Assembly (NCBI GenBank): GCA_018881555.1
Contig: JACAXG010000056.1
Span: 1,127,462 to 1,191,461 of the forward strand
DNA length: 64,000 bases
Direction of reading: 5' to 3'
DNA from: Amblyornis subalaris
Lineage: Eukaryota; Chordata; Aves; Passeriformes; Ptilonorhynchidae
The number at the start of each line of letters is the position of its first letter. The stretch's first letter is position 1. The notes below the pieces were generated by a model, which saw only the letters and a list, made by a program, of their open reading frames with translations, searched no databases and was not told the origin of the DNA. Below, one piece after another: positions 24,679 to 36,700 of this stretch. A program made the position numbers and the translations under genes.

Positions 24679-25553
24679 AATTTCCAATGTCTTTAGGCTT
24701 CAGAAAATGTAGGTAGTAACTACAACGAGCCATTAAGGCAAAACAATCAAATCTCAGTTAGAGGTATATATCTCTGGGTTTGAGCTAGAATGTTTTGCTT
24801 TACCTTTCCATGAACAGTTTAGGATAGCCTTACGAAACCAGACACAACTAAAATACAATACTTCTAGTGGTAAAAATGTTATTTCTCTGCAATATTCTAA
24901 GCTGCGTTTTAAAAGCCAGCATAGGAACACCAATCAATGATTCCACAGAATCTGTTACAAAATTAATTATAAACCCCAAGCTATTTGCAGCTGAAAGTTT
25001 GGCTCTAGCACCAACTAAAAGAAAGTGAAAATATTTACTCAGGCAGCTAACTGGCCTATCAAACAGCGTTNGGAAGATCTCGTGACAGAGCAAACACTCC
25101 CGGGAGCGCGAGGACAGCACCGCATTTCAGCAGCANCGCGGCGCGCCAGGGCCCTGCAGAATGAGACCTGGGTAACACCAGTGACATTTAGCAAATTACA
25201 GCAGAAAACTGATAAGGGCACGATCCTTTTTTATGCCGAAGATCATGCATAATGCCTGCTGTGCTCTGGCACCTTTTCATAAATATAGAATGAAAGCTTG
25301 TGGCAATACGCTGACAGATGCCACAGAGCAAGCAGTGACTCCCCCTGCCCCAGGCCACCGTCCGTACCTGGAAGCCTTGTGGTGTAACCCTGTGGCTGAT
25401 CCCACAGCTCAGGAGGTCACACAGCCATTGTGCAGGACAGAAAGTTGGGTGAAGGGCTGAGTTTTGAACGATGAGGTTAACTCTTACCGTGTTACNTGAC
25501 AAAAACGCAGCGCGGCCTGGTTTAGGCAGTGTGTGATCCCACGTCACATGTAA

Positions 25554-25568
25554 CTGTGTGTGTGTGTA
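25554..25568. repeat. (TG)7 microsatellite
   Basis: Seven TG units followed by TACACAAATACACA. A short dinucleotide repeat. Confidence 0.85.
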
Positions 25569-28269
25569 CACAAATACACATTTAGAGAGAGTGATAGAGA
25601 AATACTGTGCTAAAAAGCTGGTTTAAAGCTGGTTTAGAGAAATTTATAGACCAAAATTTGGCAACAGGAGATAATGACTATTAAAATATATCTTCCATGG
25701 GTCTAGCCAGGGATTATGCCCGAAAAAAGACGATCCGAGAGAAGCTCTTTTCCTACATAGTTAAATTGGATCCTGACCTAGGTCATTTAGGGCCTTTCCC
25801 ACCAAAGACCCTGGAGACAGGACTCCAGCCAATTGCAGCTAGATAATGGCACGTGATTAATGCATGGATGGACAATGGCATGTGGATAATCTTCCAGAGA
25901 AAGTACATGGATCCCGTGCTGAAAGACGGGATGGGAAGGGTACCACCTTCCTATTGCATGNCAGTCCCTGAGGATTTGAGAGTTTTAAGACCTAACAGAT
26001 AATTATCTAAAGGTCTGTCGGACTCTTGGAGATGTTTCTCTTTCAGTGACCCCATGCTCTGGTCACACCAACATTTGTCCTTGTCCCTTTGGCTGATTGA
26101 GTGTGGTAGGGGTTGGGCTGCAAGGTTCTCCTGCAGAGGCCCACCTGCAGGGGAACACGTAGCATGGAAGAGAGATATCACTTCAGCACTCTCTAAAATC
26201 CAGGATCANCAATGGGAAGAGCACTTACACAGGTGCATAAAGGTTAAGTACACTTCTCACTATCCTATTCGATAGTGATGGCAGCTGCGTAATATTTAAC
26301 CTGAATGTCCTGGAGAAAGTTCACGATTATGGCTAATAGGTGATTTCCTAGGTATCTTTTCTTTTAAAAAATTATCTGGATCTTCTGCTCCCTTTTAGTT
26401 AGTCTTAAGCCTTCTCTCTCATCTCTGGGAGCAAAAAGGCCAAATCATTGTGCTAGTAGGAAGTAGCATCGTGATCTGGGTATATTTCAGATGTACATTC
26501 AGGGGTGGAGTATATCAATAAAAAAACAAGNGGTAACTGCAGTTTTGCAATTTTAGCATGTTGTTCATGTCATTTACTGTTATCCCATTTGAAAATGANG
26601 ATAAATGCAGTGCTGTGCAATTGCCTCCTGCCATAGCCTCTGTTTTTTCCTGACCACTCTTCTTCAAATGTTCTTGGGAGGACAGGGACAAGAGCACCTC
26701 TGGGATTAAGAAAACAACCCTGACCGTGCTTTTGCACAGAATGACAGCAGCTCTTTCTGGGAATTGATTGCACAGCATTTCTTACAGAAGAGGCAATACA
26801 CCACTGTGTTTGGGTTTTTGTGGTATTCCAGATCATAGGATGAATGTAGTGTGGCAGACTAAGTGTAATGTTAAGTGCTGGAGTTTCAAGTTAAGGTGCA
26901 ATTGTGTAGGTGAGAAAGTCTGAGCATCTTGGCCACAGCCAGCTGTTTCCCAAACTATACAAGCCCCTCTGATTGGCAACAACTCTCTACGGACTCTATT
27001 TTTACTGGGGCAGAGAGTTAAGATCAAATCAGTGAATGGCCTCATTCACAGCGAAATATTTTTGTGGCAAAAGGTTTTGCTGAGGCAAAAAGATCTTTAG
27101 AAAGAAGAGTGTGGGTGTCCTCCATGTCTCTGTTCTTGTGAACTTGGCAGGAGGAAGGCAAAGACTAGACTAAGATTATAACTTATATTTATGTAGCTTA
27201 TAACTTATATAACCAGTAACTTTTCTTTTGTTAGAATAATACTGTTCTGTCAAAACAAAAAATTCTTCTGGCAATTTTAACTTGTTTAAGAAGATTATGG
27301 GAAACTTTTAAAACTATTTTATCAATTACAGAAAGAGGAAATAAAAGCAGTTTGACAGAAACATTCCAGCTATATTTAAAAGTGGATGGCTCAGGTGATG
27401 GGCAACAGTAGTGTTGGGGTTTTTTTTCCAAGCTGGAATTTCTAAACATATTCTTTTAATTCTGACTGAGAATGGAAACAGAAGCTGAAATGCTAGAATT
27501 TTCCATAGGATAGAAACTGTAGTTTTGACTCAGTACTAAGAGAGANATTAAGAAGAAAAGTTAAAGCAAAGCAGAATTTAACCACTTGCAATGAATAAAT
27601 CCAGGCACTTCAGACTTCAAGCAATTTCTAGGTGCAAGGGGAAACCTTAGAGGTTCTCAGGTCTCTTTCAAGGGTGCATGTCCAAGAAGATGCCGATTTT
27701 CCCTCTTGTGCTGACTGTCCCTGCTGCTGNATCAGAGGGACCGTGGTGACTGCTAATGCAGCATTTTCAGAGAGCACCCGTGAACATAAATTCCATGGAG
27801 TTTATGGAAAATTACCAAGATTATCAGTCCTCATGCACACAGTGTGTTCAGGTAAAGAAAGAGCTGATCTGTTGTGGCTGATTTCAATGGCGAATCAACA
27901 GAGCTATCAGTCATGCAGACAATACCTGGCTCACCATCAAAGGCAGGTGAGGAGGGGACAGGAAGGGCGAAGTTGGCAACATTTTGGAGGTCTGAAAGGG
28001 GGAGTTTCCTTTGTTCCAAAGAACAATCTGGCTGATCATGACAGCCACTATGAATTTACAGTAGGTAGAGGTTCCTTGCTCCTCTGCAAGGAGGAGTTTT
28101 ATTCAGGGTGATCAGCAGAAAAAACCACAGTTGCTTCTTCACACTGTGGGTCGTGTTGGCAGCCCAGGGNTGCTGTGGCAATGGTCAGCTGGATGGTTTG
28201 TTAATTGGCCCAACACCCCACTGCTTGCTGGCAAAGANAGCAGTGTGGGTGAACATTCTCCACAACCAA

Positions 28270-28404
28270 GTNTGGGTTGGAAGGGATCTCAAAGACCATC
28301 TAGTTCCACCCTTCCAGCCACAGAGAGGGACACCTTGTACCAGATCAGTTTGCTCAAAACCCCATCCAACCTGTCCTTGAGCACTTCCAGGGAGGGCATT
28401 GGAG
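28270..28404 (-). mobile_element. CR1 LINE 3' fragment, antisense
   Basis: The + strand reads TGGGTTGGAAGGGATCTCAA, then AAGACCATCTAGTTCCACCC, then CAAAACCCCATCCAACCTG and GAGCACTTCCAGGGA. This is the reverse complement of the CR1 3' untranslated region as it appears all over bird genomes. About 135 bases are recognisable; the terminal ATTCTATG-type repeat is missing, so both ends have decayed or been lost. Confidence 0.88.
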
Positions 28405-29312
28405 CCAAAAACTGCTTTCTCATTTGTCCTGGACATTAGAGACTGTCCCGAAGGAGCTTAGGGTTTGGGCCTACAGTTCATCTTCTACATACTGGTGTTT
28501 GGCATATGGTGGGAGCAGAAACCTTGCTCTTTTTTTCTGGCTTCCCGAGTCACATTGAGTTTTTGCTGCTTAGAAGTTAATCGCTCCAATCTGTGTTCAA
28601 AAAAACCTGTATTTTTCAAGTTTGAAAGCTTTTCAAACTTGTTTAGGACAGTCACCATAGGAGCAGAAGTGTGCCACTCTACCTCCAAACCACTGATGGT
28701 TTGGTGTCCTTCTTGCATATATTTTGGACCTTTTCACACTGAATAACTCTACTTCTCTCTCCATGAGACCTTTTTATTACAGACCTGATCCTCTTCACAT
28801 TCAAATCAAAACTTGAGGAAAAACAGTAGTTGCAGATCAGTCTGTTCAAAAAGAGACGTTATTTTCTGACATAAGTTTTTTTTTATGTTGGCTTTCACTA
28901 AAACATTGTGCATAATTTTCAATCCATTGTAACTGATGGCATTGTGATGAGATACTGTGTTTATAGCAGGAATAACTTGCATGGCACACGGTTTTGTTGC
29001 TTAAACACACACTTCTATTAAAAAAAAATCTTCCAGGGTCAAAACTTCAGTGCTACTAAACTACTTAGGAGCTTAGCTGATCTCATTGCTGTTCCCTCTG
29101 AATGCTCAAAAACCTACGTGGAATATCTACATGTCTTTCGAACACAGAGAGAACCCAAAACTTGTGTTCAAATCTGCATTACAACAACACAACGTGTACC
29201 AAAGTCTGTGCTCTGGTGGGAGAAGGGACTGTGAGCCTGCAGGATCACCAGGTTCAAAATAAAGGTTGCCCGTCCTGAGGATTCACAGTCTAAATAGTTC
29301 AGCAGTTGTAAA

Positions 29313-29324
29313 GGGGGGGGGGGG
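29313..29324. repeat. G12 homopolymer
   Basis: Twelve consecutive G on the + strand in otherwise AT-leaning DNA. It is likely to vary in length and to be error-prone in sequencing. Confidence 0.9.
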
Positions 29325-30829
29325 CGTTGTTTTTAGTGAAATCCAAGGTGGCAGCATCCTTGGAACGTGGCTCTTGTCTGTACAACGGAGCTTTTACACC
29401 AACGTTTGCACTGCTCAGCTTCTCCCCTTAAGCTTTTAAGACCTTGACCCGCTTTGCAGTGATTTAAAGGGCATTGGTGATTTTACTCCCCANGTGTCTC
29501 CTGCCGTGCGGGGCAAATGCTGCATGGAGCGTGTGAGTGCCTGTCTGGGACGTGGGGAAGGAGCGCACGGCAGGGGGGGAGAGGTTTTATCGGATGAATG
29601 TTGGGCTGGGCANGTAACAAGTGCTATGAATTATGCAGGCAGCCAAAGGAGTGCCACGAAAGCCACGCTGCCCTGTCACACCCTCTGCTTGTGCCCCTTC
29701 CCTTGCAGAAAGAGCTATTTTAGGAATGTCTAGGAGAGCTGAAAAATATTTAATTAGGACTATTTTTTACCATCCTGTTAATAAAGGGCCTTAATTGTTT
29801 TGGTCTATCACGTGCCTTCATTCTGCCCCAAAATAGCCTACTCTGTTGGTAAGAACATTACAACTGTAAATTCTGATAACTTGAGAACCAGGAATGAACA
29901 TAGATATCTAAAAATGTCCCTTTTCTACAGCACTGAGAGACAAGGGCTAAATCTGGATATGAAGCTATGGCATTTTTTACTATAAACAAATGTNGTCAAT
30001 GACTGAGTACTTTGATCTGCTAGACCACGAGCCAGAGTAGATTTGTAGGGAAATATTCCAATGACAAAGCACTGGGGAGAAGGGAAGAGACAGGGCTTAA
30101 CTGGGACCCTATATGTTGCCAGATCAAGAAATTAGAGGATGGATTGCAAATGAAGCTAGGAAAGANTGTGTGCTGAAATCACTTAACATAGTTCACCTAG
30201 TAGGTGAGGTTTTTTATATTTATTCATCTCATCAACAATATATTTCTTTATTTGTACATCGATACATACATACATATATGTGAAAGCATGTGTGATGCCC
30301 TCCTGCCTGCATTGCCACAAAAACAGATTTTCAAATATTTATAAATAAATATAGTATATTAATACAATATATATAAATAAATACATATATGATTGTGTTT
30401 TATCCCCTAGATCTCCGAGNGAAACCATCTCCACCAAGGCTTACACCATTAGCACAGTGGCACANTGGCACCCTCTGTTGCCCTGCGTGATTCCTTTGGT
30501 GGCTGCTCCCACGTGCATGTATTAACTTCTGAAAACATCTGTGCACCATCTTCTCCAAATCCGACCCCTTTCTTCCTGGCTTCCCTATTTGTTTGGAGTT
30601 ATCCTCTGTTATTTGCCTTCTTAATAAAATCCAGTTTCTTCAAGCCTGTACTAGGGGGGATGGCAAACCGTGGTTTCAATGAGCAAGAGGAAGCTGTGAG
30701 AGCCTGGATTGCCACACTCACTTCAAGAATAGCAGCCTTCTGTCCCCGTTTTGTCCTTCCTAACACAGCTAATGACAGCNTCTTGCAACAGTTGCATTAC
30801 ACACTGAGTTCAGTGCTGCAGAATAGTGA

Positions 30830-31040
30830 TCATTTCTGGGAGATGCTGTGTGAGACGGCGCCTGGCGCTTCCTGGAAAGTGATTAGCCCTAATGAGATCA
30901 GGTTGTCCAACTCTCATGCCACTAATTAAATCACAACTTTTCTTTTTTTCAGTCGCACAAAAGCTTAATTCATGAATTAAAATACATGGTGGATCTGATT
31001 GTAACTCTGATCCTCTGTGAGTTCATAATTAAACAAGCAN
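30830..31040. promoter_or_regulatory. candidate enhancer with clustered TAAT cores
   Basis: Within about 200 bases there is ATTAG-CC-CTAAT (30882-30893), CTAATTAAAT near 30921, the perfect 16-base palindrome TTAATTCATGAATTAA (30965-30980) and CATAATTAAAC near 31024. TAAT is the core of homeodomain binding sites, and paired or palindromic TAAT sites are typical of homeodomain dimers. Calling this an enhancer is inference; no conservation or activity data are available here, and AT-rich DNA gives TAAT by chance. Confidence 0.3.
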
Positions 31041-32699
31041 CTCCTTCTATGAATTGAAACAAAACTCCTTCTGGGGCATGGTGAGTTTTCACTCCTAATC
31101 ATATTCACTCACATCCATGTGACTACACTTTAATTGCTCATTAACAGGATGACACACAACCACCTTGTTCTTGCTGGACTTCCCTAATTACGACATTTTT
31201 GAACTGTAAGGACACCAAACTCCTCTCATATACTAATTTTTTCTGTCCTTTACCCTCCCCTACTCTGCCATGTTGCTGAGAATAGTAAAACTATCTTGCT
31301 GTAATGGTATAATTAATGACTGNTTTTACTGTGTTGGCATAAGAAGAATTAGATATATGCTTTCCATTGTTACTGATATGACTCTCTACTTTCCTTATGC
31401 GGAGTCCAAAAAAATGATCAAATGCTTTACTTACAACAGATCACTTAGAAGTGATCAGTCAGAAGTCATCAAATGTTGTCAACATCAGCAGATTGTCATT
31501 ACAAAAGCCCCATATTTTCTTCAATAGGTGTTTTCTATATAAAAATTTTTAAATGGAAAGAGTCTTCAAATCTTGATTTAAAGGGGGAAGTGAAGAGAAA
31601 TTCAGACAGAAAGCAAAAAGCTGACATAAAAATCAGTTTGGGGTTTGCATGTACATAGTAATTTTTCAAAATCTATGCCACTTTCATTTGCTTTGATACA
31701 AAGAAGATGTTATCTAGAAGTCAAAGTGAGTTTTATCCCAGGCCTCATAAAAACAAGCATGTTTGACAGTTGTGGGAAGGAAGGGGGTTCAAGCTGGATC
31801 TATTGTTCGTGAAGAAATATCTCATTTCAAAAGTTAAATTGCTTGTAATGATTCCATGCTAATTTGTTATTTGAATCCCCTGCAGTCTCACTTTCCCCAG
31901 ATACAGCTGGATGATGCGAGATGGTAAGGACATTACTTAAGCTTTTTGGCTTAGAGTCGATCTCTGCTGAAACAAGTTCTGATTGCTGCTGATCCAGATA
32001 TGCATTTTATTTTCTTTTAAAATTAAACCTGCAGGTTTCAGTATTCAACAAGAAGACCATTTCTTTTATCAGTTTTACTTCAATTTCATTAAAAAAACCC
32101 CAACAAAACAAAAAACAACACAATGCTAAAATGCCAAAGAAAAGTTTTGCTGAAACAAAACCCAAGCCTAAAATAGCAGTATTTAAAACACAACACATTT
32201 CAACAGGACTGAAATTCTTTCCCTTTCTTATTTTCTTTAACTAAAGTGCTGACAAAATCAATACATTTTCTGAAGTGTTTCATTTTGACCAAATTTGCAT
32301 GCACTGGTAGAATAATGGATCCACTAAACTGATTATGAGTGGCTGAGGCTGAATGTTTTGTTTCTTTTGGGCTAAGGCCCCTTCAGGTCTACTGAGACCG
32401 ACTTAGTCTTTCCTGAATAGANACATTTCTCCAATAAAGAGAAAAACTCCAAACCAAACAACACCCAAAATTGTTGTGACTCCCATCCAGGAAGGTGAGA
32501 GGTGTCTGGTAAGAANGTGTTACAAAGCCAGAAGTGAATGGGTACAGCCTACTCTAGGCAGTGTGTTTGGCATTCCAAAGCACCAAATAAAGGANAGAGA
32601 TGAAGGAAANGGTGGATTGTGCAGAGACAAAGATGCATACTACATATGAAGAATAAGATGTCTGACTGGAAGCTGATTGGAAGCTGGTGAAAGAAAGGC

Positions 32700-33748
32700 A
32701 AGAAGGGAATCCCAGAAACTACAGGCCTGTCAGTCTCAATTCTGGGCCTGATAAAATTATGGAGGAGATTATTCTGGGAGGTATTGAAAAACACCTGAAG
32801 GACAACACAATCATTGGTCACAGCTAGCATGGCTTCATGAGGGGAAAGTCCTGCTTATCAAANCTGATTTATTTTTATGACAAGGTAGCCCACCTGGCTG
32901 AGCAAGGGAATGCAGCTGATGTAATTTTTTGGATTTCAGTAAAGCCTTTGATACCATNCCTCATAGTGTCCTTCTGGACAAACTGTCCATCACTGAGCTG
33001 NGTAAACACATCCAGTGATGGGTGAGCTACTGGCTCAAGGGTTGGGCAAAGGCTTGTAGTGAATGGGGTGACATCAGACTGGAGACCTGTCACTAGTGGG
33101 GCTCCTGGTCGATGGAAAGTTGAACATGAGCCAGCAGTGCCCTGGCAGCCAGGAGGAACATCCTTGTCCCAGGGGGCATCAGGTGCAGCATCGCCAGCCG
33201 GGCCAGNGAGGGGATTGTCNCGGTCTGGGCTGGGCTGGGGCAGCCTCACCTCGAGTCCTGGGGGCAGTTTTGGGTGCCACAATATAAAAAAAGATGTTAA
33301 ACTACTAGAGAGTGTCCAAAGGAAGGCAACAAAGATGGTGCAGGGCCTTGAGGGGAAGCTGCATGAGGAGCAGCTGAGGGCACTTGGTCTGTTCAGCCTN
33401 GAGGAGGCTGAGGGGAGAGCTCGTTNCAGTTACAACTTCCTTATGAGGGGAAGAGGAGGGGCAGGCACTGATCTCTAGTCTCTGTGACCAGTGACAGGAC
33501 CCAAGGGAATGGCCTNAAGTTGTGTTGGGGAGGTTTAGGTCAGATATTAGAAAAGGTTCTTCACCCGGAGGGTGCTTGGACACTGGAACAGGCTCCCCAG
33601 GGCAGTGNTCACAGCACCAGCCTGACAGAGCTCAAAGAGTGTTTGGACAATGCTCTCCAGCACAGGGTGTGACTCTTGAGGAGAACCAGGAGTTGGACTC
33701 TATGATGCTTTTGAGTCCCTTGCAACTCAGCTTATTCTGTGATTCTGA
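32700..33748 (+). mobile_element. CR1 LINE with internal deletion of the RT core
   Basis: Sense CR1 copy covering part of the reverse transcriptase and the 3' end. RT landmarks are NYRPVSL (32717-32737), HGFMRGKSC (32828-32854) and DFSKAFDT, which begins at 32932 and needs a frame change from the preceding block. After the RPVTSG block (ending about 33100) the sequence jumps directly to LLVDGKLNMSQQC (from 33102), so the part that should carry the catalytic FADD motif is missing. The 3' part continues with the CR1 words GGCAACAAAGATGGTGCAGG, TTCTTCACCCGGAGGGTGCT and the TTCTGTGATTCTGA end at about 33735-33748. Stops and frameshifts show it is dead. Confidence 0.93.
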
Positions 33749-36700
33749 GCAATGCTGTGAAAACGCTAATACAATATGCCAGGAAATAAGAAGAGGCCAC
33801 AGAGTGCTGTCTGTCCTTAAAATAAAGACAGAGTTGTAGCAGGTGACTCCTGTTTTCCCACTAGTTCACAAATATTTTGTTTAGCTACACAGATTCCCTG
33901 GAAGTGGGGGGCATGTTGTCAGGTCAGAGGACCTGCTGTTGGGTTATATCACTGTTATGAGAGTCATGCTGCTAAGGAGCTNTGAGTTGTACCCCATACT
34001 GAGAATAGTCTAAATAATCTGTGACTCAAAGCATCTCTCATCAGGGATCACTGTGAACACAGGCAATTTCAGCTGACCCAACACGCTAAAAACAAACATG
34101 TCAAGATCTCAATAGCACCAGAACATTTGTTTCCAATATCCTGCGCGTGAAATCAGGGCCAATGGGCAACATTTATTTGGTAATCGTTTTGTTTGCCAGA
34201 TGTTTCTTTCTGTAATTTTACTGCAGAGCACATATGAGTACGTACTGGAATTAAAATGATGATAGGAAAGAACACAGTAGCCAACTCCTGGTTTATTGCA
34301 GCAGCACAAACTATNGTGATTTCCAGGATGAAAGCCATTACTCCAGATCTGCACGAGTGCGAGATATGAACTCAGCCCATTCTCTCGAGGGAATGTCTCT
34401 TGTAAACAAGTAAATTAACCTATGAGCCCTTTGAAATTAAGTTTTGAGAGTGGTAGGGCAAGAGAAAGCACAGACTGTAAAGGTCTCTCCCTCAGGCTTG
34501 AGGTTGTGCCTTCTAGAGGGGAAGAGCAAAGTGCACCTCAGTACCCACTGCCCCAGGTGTCGATGCTGACCATGACCCATCCTTCTGAAGCCGCCACGAA
34601 CCCAGAGGGAACCACAGCCTGCAGGAGATATCCAAAACAAGGAACGCAAATAGGTAAAACTGCAGGCAAGATGAGGCATGGAGCTGCTTCGTTTGGGACC
34701 TTGGCAAGACTCCCCAGCTGTCCTCCCTCCCCAGCCATACCTATAATGCACTGCAGGAATGTGTTCTTTGATGTAAAGCGTTTTTTCAACAAGTTAACTT
34801 TTTTGTTATAATTTCCTTTTGGACAGCAGTAATTTTCGAAAGCGCAACTGATGGACACATTAAATGTGGAAGCTGAGTAATGCTGGGACCACAGAAAGTT
34901 TTCTGACTTTAAATGAGCTGCACTTACTGAGTTCTTTGTCCACATCAAAGGTATTTTACAAAGAAATAGAACTGACACACTGTTACACTTGTATCAAAGT
35001 ATCAAATGTAATTTTGTAGATAATTGCTGCTGTAACATACTCTATAAAGAAACTAGATCAGGAATATCGAGGCTCAGCTCAAAATAATAATGTGTCTTTT
35101 CCCCCAGGTTGTCAATAGATTCAGAGCAGGAACAGTGCCATGTTAAAGCAGAGCAAATATTTGCAGTGCAATATTTTATTCACTAGAAAATTCCTCAAGT
35201 TTTTTACACATAATTTTGGCTGATAAAGCAATTCTTTGACTGCAAAGTTTTATTTGAGTACTTGTAGAAGCACTACTGAGTGNGAGGCCAGCAGGACAGA
35301 TTGAGGTTATTTTTAGAATGCTAACACCTAGATAAAAACAGAGCATTCATTTTTCAATACATNTTTTGGAAGTCTTTGTAGGTTATTAGTTAGTTGGTTG
35401 TGGGGGAGATCNTATATGGAAGGATTTGTCAATGATAGAGATGTCCTCAAGCCAAAATCTCGGATCCTGGGGCTTTCCATACTGCTCTCCCCTTTCTCAT
35501 CTTATTGGTCATAACCCTGGGAGCACAATTCCCCAAAATCTGGAGGGAGTTTGGGTCTGAATTTGAAATTAAAGTAAGGTTCACCCACTGAATACATACA
35601 CTTATTTACCAAAGGAAGCCAAGCTCAAACCACATTGTGTTGAACTTTGGCCACATATTTTATAAGATATGACTTCAAATGCAAGAAGGCATGCCAGCTT
35701 AAGAAAATACCTCTCTTTCCTCCTTTCAAACAGATTTGCTTTGCTTTTCTNAGGTTTGCCCTCTTCACTGCTCAAAGAGCAAGTATTCAGTTGATAAATG
35801 GGAGACCTCTTCCAGATAGAGTCCACCTTGGCTACGCTCACACTATTAAAAAATGTAAATACAATTTGTAAGGGAATCCAAAATTTTCTAGGAATGCTTA
35901 AACCTTATGGGAGTGTCAAATTCTTCAGACTGAGCAGGGTCTGTCCAGATGGCTTACTTGGGGATATGCATGTTCACCTCACTAGAGAAAACCCAAACTA
36001 GAACTTAGGAAGGTTTATTAGCNAATCCCACACACTGAGCTATCCTTATAAATACCTAAGGAATTAATTTATAGGTTAGCCCAGAGTACAAAAAGAGGAA
36101 TGCACTGGTTTTTCCACTGATGGTTATGTGAAAAAATATTTCTCCACTAGTTGTTATTACTTTGAGATAATATAAATTACTCCTGACTTCCACAAATGGG
36201 TTCCCTGGCACAGTCAATCAAGCAGGGCCTTGCTCTGGACTTTAGAAGCACTTTAGGACAACAAGCATAAATGCTTCACTAACATTTAAGATGGAATTCA
36301 TTGATGTGGCCATGCTATTTCATACCTGTNACTTATAACCATCTTTTTAAAAATAGACACTTAATAACCTTGCTAGCTGCAAAGGTTCCTACATAACCCC
36401 TTAAAGAACCTTAACATGAAAACTCCACCAGAACAAGCTCCNTTCTGTTAATTCCTGATATTTTTTCACAGTGAAGCTGGTCAAATACTTAAATAATCCA
36501 TTACAGGCTTTTTTTTTTGCCTTCAAACAGTTCAGCACAAAAGATGGCTCTTGATTCTGTAACCTCCTAGGGCTCCCTGAAGCTTGTGCTCGTGTCTGGT
36601 TGCTCATCTGAGCTACTGTCTTTATTGCTGCCAGTCACAGGGGCTGAAACAAGGCAGGTATCTGATAGGTCCTATGGAAAGAAGTGGATTGCAGAGCATT

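Larger units (their letters stand above)
23714..28269. other. single-copy noncoding stretch
   Basis: No gene recognised. Contents include a T20 run at 24659-24678, a small CpG cluster at about 25099-25147, a TG run at 25554-25568, and a paired CAYGTG/TAAT block at 25842-25890. The longest frame (27632-28111, + strand, 159 codons) has no known domain. Confidence 0.5.
28405..32699. other. single-copy stretch with TAAT-rich blocks
   Basis: No gene recognised. It includes a perfect 11-base hairpin at 28617-28641, a G12 run at 29313-29324, a G-rich block near 29550-29580, TA-rich simple sequence at about 30235-30390, and a TAAT-dense block at about 30830-31040. The largest frame (30513-30929, + strand, 138 codons) overlaps that block and has no known domain. 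Confidence 0.5.

Noticed and set aside
30513..30929. 138-codon + frame
   Set aside because: No known domain, and it overlaps a block that looks regulatory; more likely chance.
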